The position numbers and the translations under genes are program-made. From an uncultured Collinsella sp. (GTDB lineage: Bacteria; Actinomycetota; Coriobacteriia; Coriobacteriales; Coriobacteriaceae), in the NCBI GenBank assembly GCA_900551015.1, contig URUI01000073.1:1-8877 (forward strand): 8,877 bases of DNA. Direction: 5' to 3'. Below the pieces are notes generated by a model. That model was not told the origin of the DNA and made no database searches. It was given only the letters and a program-made list of their open reading frames with translations. Below, piece by piece: positions 4,938-8,877 of this stretch. How positions within the stretch are numbered: position 1 is the stretch's first letter; the number at the start of each line of letters is the position of its first letter.

Positions 4938-5963
4938 ATGGCACAGAGCGCGAACATGGATGCGTCGGAGCTTGCACGCGATATCGCGGCCGGCCTAGCA
5001 TCGGCAACGACGGCAACGGAGCGCGCGGCACTGGTGCCCGCAGAGCTCGTCGAGGCCATTCAGCAACTAAAAACCCAACGTGACGCGGTGATCCTGGCGC
5101 ACTACTATGTGGCGCCCGAGGTCCAGGCCGTTGCCGATTACGTCGGCGACAGCTTTTACCTGGCAAAGCTTGCCAAAAGCCTGCCGCAGCAGACTATCGT
5201 GCTGTGCGGCGTGGAGTTTATGGGCGAGAGCGCCAAGCTGCTCAACCCCACCAAGACCGTGCTGCTGCCCGAGCCGGGTGCGGACTGCCCCATGGCGCAC
5301 ATGGTCAAGCGCGAGACGGTCGACGCGGCGCGCGCCGAGTACGGCGACGACCTTGCCGTGGTCTGCTACGTCAACTCGACGGTCGAGATCAAGAGCTGGA
5401 GTGATGTGTGCGTCACCAGCTCCAATGCCGTCAAGATCGTGTCCGAGCTGCCGCAGCAGCATATCCTGTTCATTCCCGACCAAAACCTCGGCCGCTTCGT
5501 AGCCGAGCAGGTGCCGCAAAAGCACGTCATTCTCAACAACGGCTACTGCCCGCGCCACCACATCATCACCGTCGAGCAGATCGTCGATGCGCAGGAGGCA
5601 CATCCCGACGCGCTCGTGCTGGCGCACCCCGAGTGCAAGGCCGACGTCCTTGCCGAGGCTGACTACATCGGCTCCACCGCCGGCATCATCAAGTACGCCG
5701 AGGAGTCGGACGCCAGCGAGTTCATCATCGTGACGGTCCGCGGCGTGCTCTACGAGCTCGAGCGCCGCTGCCAGGGCACCGGCAAAAAGTTCTACTTCCC
5801 CGCGGTGCAGCCCACCTGCGTCAACATGGATCTCATCACGCTCGAAAAGCTCGTACGCTGCCTGGAGACGGGCGAGGGCGAGGTGCAGATCGGCGTGTCG
5901 GACGAGGCCGCCGACCAGGCCAAGCTCACGCTCGACCGCATGCTCGAGTACGCGGCGCGCTAG
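4938..5963 (+). CDS. nadA: Quinolinate synthase NadA
   Basis: NadA is a [4Fe-4S] enzyme that condenses iminoaspartate with dihydroxyacetone phosphate to quinolinate, in the cytoplasm. The product has 341 residues, in the normal range. The three cluster-ligand cysteines are in their expected settings: Cys90 (VLCGVEFMGESAK), Cys204 (NGYCPRHH) and Cys294 (QPTCVNMDLITLEKL). Further family motifs are ILAHYYVAPEVQAVADYVGDS near 52-72, CYVNSTVEIKSWSDVCVTSSNAV near 143-164, IPDQNLGRF near 179-187 and LAHPEC near 228-233. ATG 4938 is preferred because GAGAGGGG lies 5 bases upstream; a TTG directly before it (4935) is the alternative. nadB follows after a 55-base gap. A palindrome over the promoter suggests NiaR control. 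Oxygen sensitivity of the cluster fits an anaerobe. Confidence 0.97.
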   Translation: MAQSANMDASELARDIAAGLASATTATERAALVPAELVEAIQQLKTQRDAVILAHYYVAPEVQAVADYVGDSFYLAKLAKSLPQQTIVLCGVEFMGESAKLLNPTKTVLLPEPGADCPMAHMVKRETVDAARAEYGDDLAVVCYVNSTVEIKSWSDVCVTSSNAVKIVSELPQQHILFIPDQNLGRFVAEQVPQKHVILNNGYCPRHHIITVEQIVDAQEAHPDALVLAHPECKADVLAEADYIGSTAGIIKYAEESDASEFIIVTVRGVLYELERRCQGTGKKFYFPAVQPTCVNMDLITLEKLVRCLETGEGEVQIGVSDEAADQAKLTLDRMLEYAAR

Positions 5964-6018
5964 AACAATGTGGCATGAGGGGCGGTTCCCCAGTCACATC
6001 ACAAGGGAGAGGATTCCT

Positions 6019-7395
6019 GTGGAAACCAAGCAATACCCCGACATGGAGTGCGACGTCGTTATTGCCGGCTGCGGCGTGGCGGGCCTATACGCTGCCCTCA
6101 ATCTGCCGACGAGCACGCGCGTGATCATGCTCTCCAAGGGTGCGGTCGACGAGTGCGACTCGATGCTCGCGCAGGGCGGCATCTGCGTGCTTCCTGAGGG
6201 CTCGGACTACGATGCCTTCTTTGAGGACACCATGCACGCCGGCCACTACGAGAACCGCCGCGAGAGCGTAGACATCATGATCCGCTCGAGCCGCTCGGTC
6301 ATCAACGACCTGCTGGCGATGGGCGTGGACTTTGAGCGCAAGGGCGATGGCGGCCTCGACTTTACCCGCGAGGGCGCGCACAGCCGCCCGCGCATCGCCT
6401 TCCATGCCGACATTACGGGCAAGGAGATCACGACCAAGCTGCTCCAGGCTGTCCGCAAGCTGGACAACGTGCAGATTCTTGAGCACGTGGCCATGACCGA
6501 CATCCTGACGGCCGAGCGCGATGGGGCCACGGTGTGCACTGGTGTCGTCGCTGTTGCCGTGGACGAGGGCGATTCGGTCCGCCCCGCCGACGAACTGGCA
6601 AATGCCGCCGAGGGCGTGCATACCGGCGAGCCGTTTGAGATTCATGCTCGCCACACGTTGTGGGCGACGGGCGGTATCGGCGGCGTATACGACCACTCCA
6701 CCAACTACCCGCAGCTTACCGGCGACGCCTGCTACATCGCGCAGGAGCACGGCATCACGATGGAGCATCTGGACTATGTGCAGATTCACCCCACGGGACT
6801 GTTCTCGCCGCAGCCGGGCCGTACCTTCCTGATCAGCGAGAGTTGCCGCGGCGAGGGCGCGATTCTGCTTAACGCCGCCGGCGAGCGCTTTACCGACGAG
6901 CTGCAGCCGCGCGACGTGGTCGCCGCCGCTATCCGCGAGCAGATGAAGCAGGACGGCACCGAGCACGAGTGGCTGAGCTTTGCCCCCGTCGAGCGCGATG
7001 TGGTGACCGGGCACTTTGCCAACATTCGCGCACGCTGCCTGGAGGACGGCCGCGATATCTTGGACGAGCCCATCCCCGTTACGCCCACACAGCACTACTT
7101 TATGGGCGGCGTGTGGGTCGACAAGGACGGCCGCACCTCGATGCCCGAGCTCTACGCCGCGGGCGAGACGGCTTGCAACGGCGTTCACGGCAAGAACCGC
7201 CTTGCATCAAACAGCCTGCTCGAGGCGCTGGTCTGGGGTCGTCGCGCCGCGTGGTACATGCGTACCGGCGAGTCGCTGGCCGTGGAGCAGGCGGGCGATC
7301 CCGTGCTCGATGGCCGTCATCGCGCCCTGAGCGCCGACACCCTGGCAATCGATGATTTGGCCCGTGCCGCCGGCACGCAGGCCGTGGAGGAGTAG
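6019..7395 (+). CDS. nadB: L-aspartate oxidase NadB
   Basis: NadB is an FAD enzyme that oxidises L-aspartate to iminoaspartate for NadA; anaerobes can use fumarate as electron acceptor. GTG 6019 is chosen because GGGAGAGG (6005-6012) sits 6 bases upstream. ATG 5968, in frame 17 codons earlier, has no ribosome binding site. That gives 458 residues. Motifs: FAD-binding VVIAGCGVAGLYAAL near 14-26, DSMLAQGGI near 47-55, EGAHSRPRIAFHADITGKEI near 118-137, LWATGGIGGVYDHSTNYPQLTGD near 214-236, IHPTGLF near 256-262, RGEGAILLN near 277-285, HYFMGGVWVD near 359-368, and CNGVHGKNRLASNSLLEALVWGRRAA near 386-411. It is shorter than the E. coli enzyme (about 540 residues) because little follows the GRRAA motif, so the C-terminal helical domain is mostly missing. 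Short NadBs are, as far as I recall, usual in Clostridia-like anaerobes. Confidence 0.96.
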   Translation: METKQYPDMECDVVIAGCGVAGLYAALNLPTSTRVIMLSKGAVDECDSMLAQGGICVLPEGSDYDAFFEDTMHAGHYENRRESVDIMIRSSRSVINDLLAMGVDFERKGDGGLDFTREGAHSRPRIAFHADITGKEITTKLLQAVRKLDNVQILEHVAMTDILTAERDGATVCTGVVAVAVDEGDSVRPADELANAAEGVHTGEPFEIHARHTLWATGGIGGVYDHSTNYPQLTGDACYIAQEHGITMEHLDYVQIHPTGLFSPQPGRTFLISESCRGEGAILLNAAGERFTDELQPRDVVAAAIREQMKQDGTEHEWLSFAPVERDVVTGHFANIRARCLEDGRDILDEPIPVTPTQHYFMGGVWVDKDGRTSMPELYAAGETACNGVHGKNRLASNSLLEALVWGRRAAWYMRTGESLAVEQAGDPVLDGRHRALSADTLAIDDLARAAGTQAVEE

Positions 7396-7398
7396 ACC

Positions 7399-8259
7399 AT
7401 GAATCCCATTACCATGAAACTCGTCGTCGATGATCTGATTCTGCAGGCTCTGCGCGAGGACATTACCTTTGAGGACGTGAGCACGGCGAGCGTGTGCCCC
7501 ACGGCGCGTCCCGCCACGGTGGAGCTTATCGCCAAGGCCGATGGCATCATCGCCGGCCTGGATGTGTTCGCTCGCACCTTTGAGCTGCTGGATCCGCAGA
7601 GCTCGGTGCTGTTTGATGTTGCCGACGGTGACGAGGTGCACGCCGGCGACCACGTGGGCCAGGTGCGCGGCGATGCGCGCGTGCTGCTTTCGGGCGAGCG
7701 CGTGGCGCTCAACTACCTGCAGCGCATGAGCGGTATCGCTACCTATACACACAGAATGGCTGCGGTGCTCGAGGGCACCAAGACCGTGCTCGTCGACACG
7801 CGCAAGACCACGCCGGGCATGCGCGTCTTCGAGAAGGCCGCGGTCGAGATCGGCGGCGGCAGCAACCACCGTTACAACCTGTCGACGGCCGTCATGCTCA
7901 AGGACAACCACATCGACGCCGCCGGCGGCGTGATGCGTGCGATCGAGATGGCGCGCGCCCATGCATCGTTTACCACGACGGTCGAGATCGAGTGCGAGAA
8001 CCTGGACATGGTGCGCGAGGCCGTGAAAGCCGGCGCCGACATCATCATGTTCGACAACATGACCCACGACGACATGGCTGCCGCGATTGAGCTTATCGAT
8101 GGCCGCGCCAAGACCGAGTGCTCGGGCAACGTGGACGCCAGCAACATTCGCGCCCTGGCCGATCTGGGTGTCGACTATATTAGCTCGGGCGCCCTGACGC
8201 ACTCTGCGCCGATCCTCGACCTCTCGCTTAAGCACCTGCGTCTGCTGGACGGTAAATAA
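7399..8259 (+). CDS. nadC: Nicotinate-nucleotide pyrophosphorylase (quinolinate phosphoribosyltransferase) NadC
   Basis: NadC converts quinolinate plus PRPP to nicotinate mononucleotide, CO2 and pyrophosphate, the last step specific to the de novo NAD route. The product has 286 residues, typical length. Motifs: SGERVALNYLQRMSGIAT near 98-115, DTRKTTPGMR near 133-142, GGGSNHRYNLS near 152-162, LKDNHI near 167-172, EIECENL near 196-202, IMFDNM near 216-221, ECSGNVD near 240-246 and ISSGALTHSAP near 261-271; these include the conserved Arg, Lys, His and acidic substrate-binding residues of the family. The start ATG 7399 follows nadB by three bases, with GGAGG at 7386-7390. The stop TAA overlaps the niaR start (TAATG), implying translational coupling. 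Confidence 0.97.
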   Translation: MNPITMKLVVDDLILQALREDITFEDVSTASVCPTARPATVELIAKADGIIAGLDVFARTFELLDPQSSVLFDVADGDEVHAGDHVGQVRGDARVLLSGERVALNYLQRMSGIATYTHRMAAVLEGTKTVLVDTRKTTPGMRVFEKAAVEIGGGSNHRYNLSTAVMLKDNHIDAAGGVMRAIEMARAHASFTTTVEIECENLDMVREAVKAGADIIMFDNMTHDDMAAAIELIDGRAKTECSGNVDASNIRALADLGVDYISSGALTHSAPILDLSLKHLRLLDGK

Positions 8260-8804
8260 TGAACGCCCGCGAGCGTCGCCGTGCCATCATGGGCGTGCTC
8301 GAAGGAGCCAAAGAGCCCGTTTCGGGCAGCGCACTTGCCCGCGAGGTTGGCGTGAGCCGTCAGGTCGTGGTTCAGGATATTGCCCTGTTGCGTGCCGATG
8401 GGCACGATATCGTGGCGACCAACCGCGGCTACGTGCTGCAGGAAGCCGCGAGTAGCCCCGCCGTGCCCACGCGTCTTGTTAAGGTGCGCCACGGCGTGGA
8501 GCAGGCGGGCGACGAGCTTACGAGTATCGTCGACGCGGGTGGCGCCGTGCTCAACGTGATCGTCAACCATCGTGTGTACGGCAAGATCACGGCCGACCTG
8601 GACATCCGCAATCGTCGCGATGTTGAGCGCTACCTGCACGATATCGAGAGCGGCAAGAGCTTTCCACTACTAACGGTGACGAGCGGCTACCACTTCCATC
8701 GCATCGCGGCGGAGGACGAGCAGACCCTCGACGAGATCGAGGCTATACTCAAGGAGAAGGGCTACCTTGCCGATTTAATGCCCTACGAGGATGATTTGTC
8801 CTAA
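8259..8804 (+). CDS. niaR: NiaR-type niacin-responsive transcriptional repressor (HTH plus 3H domain)
   Basis: NiaR proteins repress NAD-synthesis and niacin-uptake genes when nicotinic acid is present. This 181-residue protein has an N-terminal winged HTH_11-type domain (about 5-60; SGSALAREVGVSRQVVVQDIALLR) and a C-terminal 3H domain (about 75-175). The metal and ligand residues known for the family appear conserved: His78 and Glu86 (RHGVEQAGDEL), His104 (VNHRVYG) and the paired His145 and His147 (GYHFH). It starts one base inside the nadC stop codon, so it is coupled to nadC and is the last cistron of the operon. A 19-bp palindrome over the nadA promoter is its likely target, giving autoregulation. 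Assignment as NiaR is strong from domains and context. The exact effector (nicotinic acid) is inferred from the family. Confidence 0.92.
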   Translation: MNARERRRAIMGVLEGAKEPVSGSALAREVGVSRQVVVQDIALLRADGHDIVATNRGYVLQEAASSPAVPTRLVKVRHGVEQAGDELTSIVDAGGAVLNVIVNHRVYGKITADLDIRNRRDVERYLHDIESGKSFPLLTVTSGYHFHRIAAEDEQTLDEIEAILKEKGYLADLMPYEDDLS

Positions 8805-8877
8805 CCCGATACTGTCTATATACCTTGATTATCGACTTTATCCGAACACCTCCCACATTCATCCGTACATGTACGGA
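8805..8877. promoter_or_regulatory. Intergenic end of window with a perfect 16-bp palindrome
   Basis: TCCGTACATGTACGGA at 8862-8877 is fully self-complementary and ends exactly at the window edge, so it may be longer. No gene and no clear rho-independent terminator for niaR are seen in these 73 bases. The palindrome without a loop is more like an operator for a dimeric regulator of the next gene than a terminator. Confidence 0.4.

Noticed and set aside
5964..6018. Hairpin GGGGCGGTTCCCC between nadA and nadB as attenuator or terminator
   Set aside because: The stem is only 4 bp with no T run, and the gap is short within an otherwise tight operon.
6085..8235. Two long minus-strand frames opposite nadB and nadC
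   Set aside because: They are shadows of strongly conserved enzymes; low-complexity His, Ala and Val composition.

Overview
The window comes from a GC-rich bacterium with GC-biased third codon positions and Gram-positive style ribosome binding sites. The nadA-nadB-nadC-niaR order, the AgrC-like GHKL kinase and the IS3 types together suggest a gut actinobacterium of the Coriobacteriia, perhaps Collinsella. That assignment is a family-level inference; no rRNA or other marker is present.

Layout: (1) 1-296 is the 3' end of an unidentified plus-strand gene. (2) 315 to about 1541 on the minus strand is a membrane GHKL histidine kinase with no convincing start codon; its 5' end collides with the next gene. 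(3) 1561-2679 on the plus strand is a five-helix membrane protein with two soluble PH-like domains. Its stop codon is the first three bases of the next element. (4) 2677-3981 is a complete 1305-bp IS3-family insertion sequence with imperfect 36-bp terminal repeats, orfA, a frameshift window and orfB with an intact DDE triad. It has no recognisable target duplication. (5) About 3982-4390 on the minus strand is a decayed orfA of a second IS3-type element. (6) 4400-4937 has no gene but is dense in structure: a perfect 14-bp terminator stem, a 213-bp element bounded by perfect 32-bp inverted repeats, a 20-bp-stem hairpin, a heptamer occurring three times, and a 19-bp palindrome over the nadA promoter. 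(7) 4938-8804 is a tight four-gene operon for de novo NAD synthesis. (8) 8805-8877 is intergenic and ends in a perfect 16-bp palindrome.

How the genes work together: NadB oxidises aspartate to iminoaspartate, NadA condenses that with dihydroxyacetone phosphate to quinolinate, and NadC converts quinolinate with PRPP to nicotinate mononucleotide. NiaR is the niacin-responsive repressor of such genes. It is the last cistron and overlaps nadC by one base. The palindrome covering the -35 region of nadA is the obvious candidate operator, giving a self-contained autoregulated module.

The part between the kinase and the operon (about 1500-4770) looks like a patchwork: a possibly truncated kinase, a gene terminated by an IS end, an IS abutting an older IS relic, then dispersed-looking palindromic elements. 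No clearly new multi-gene system is evident. The least explained item is the 213-bp inverted-repeat element at 4521-4733 and the run of hairpins around it.
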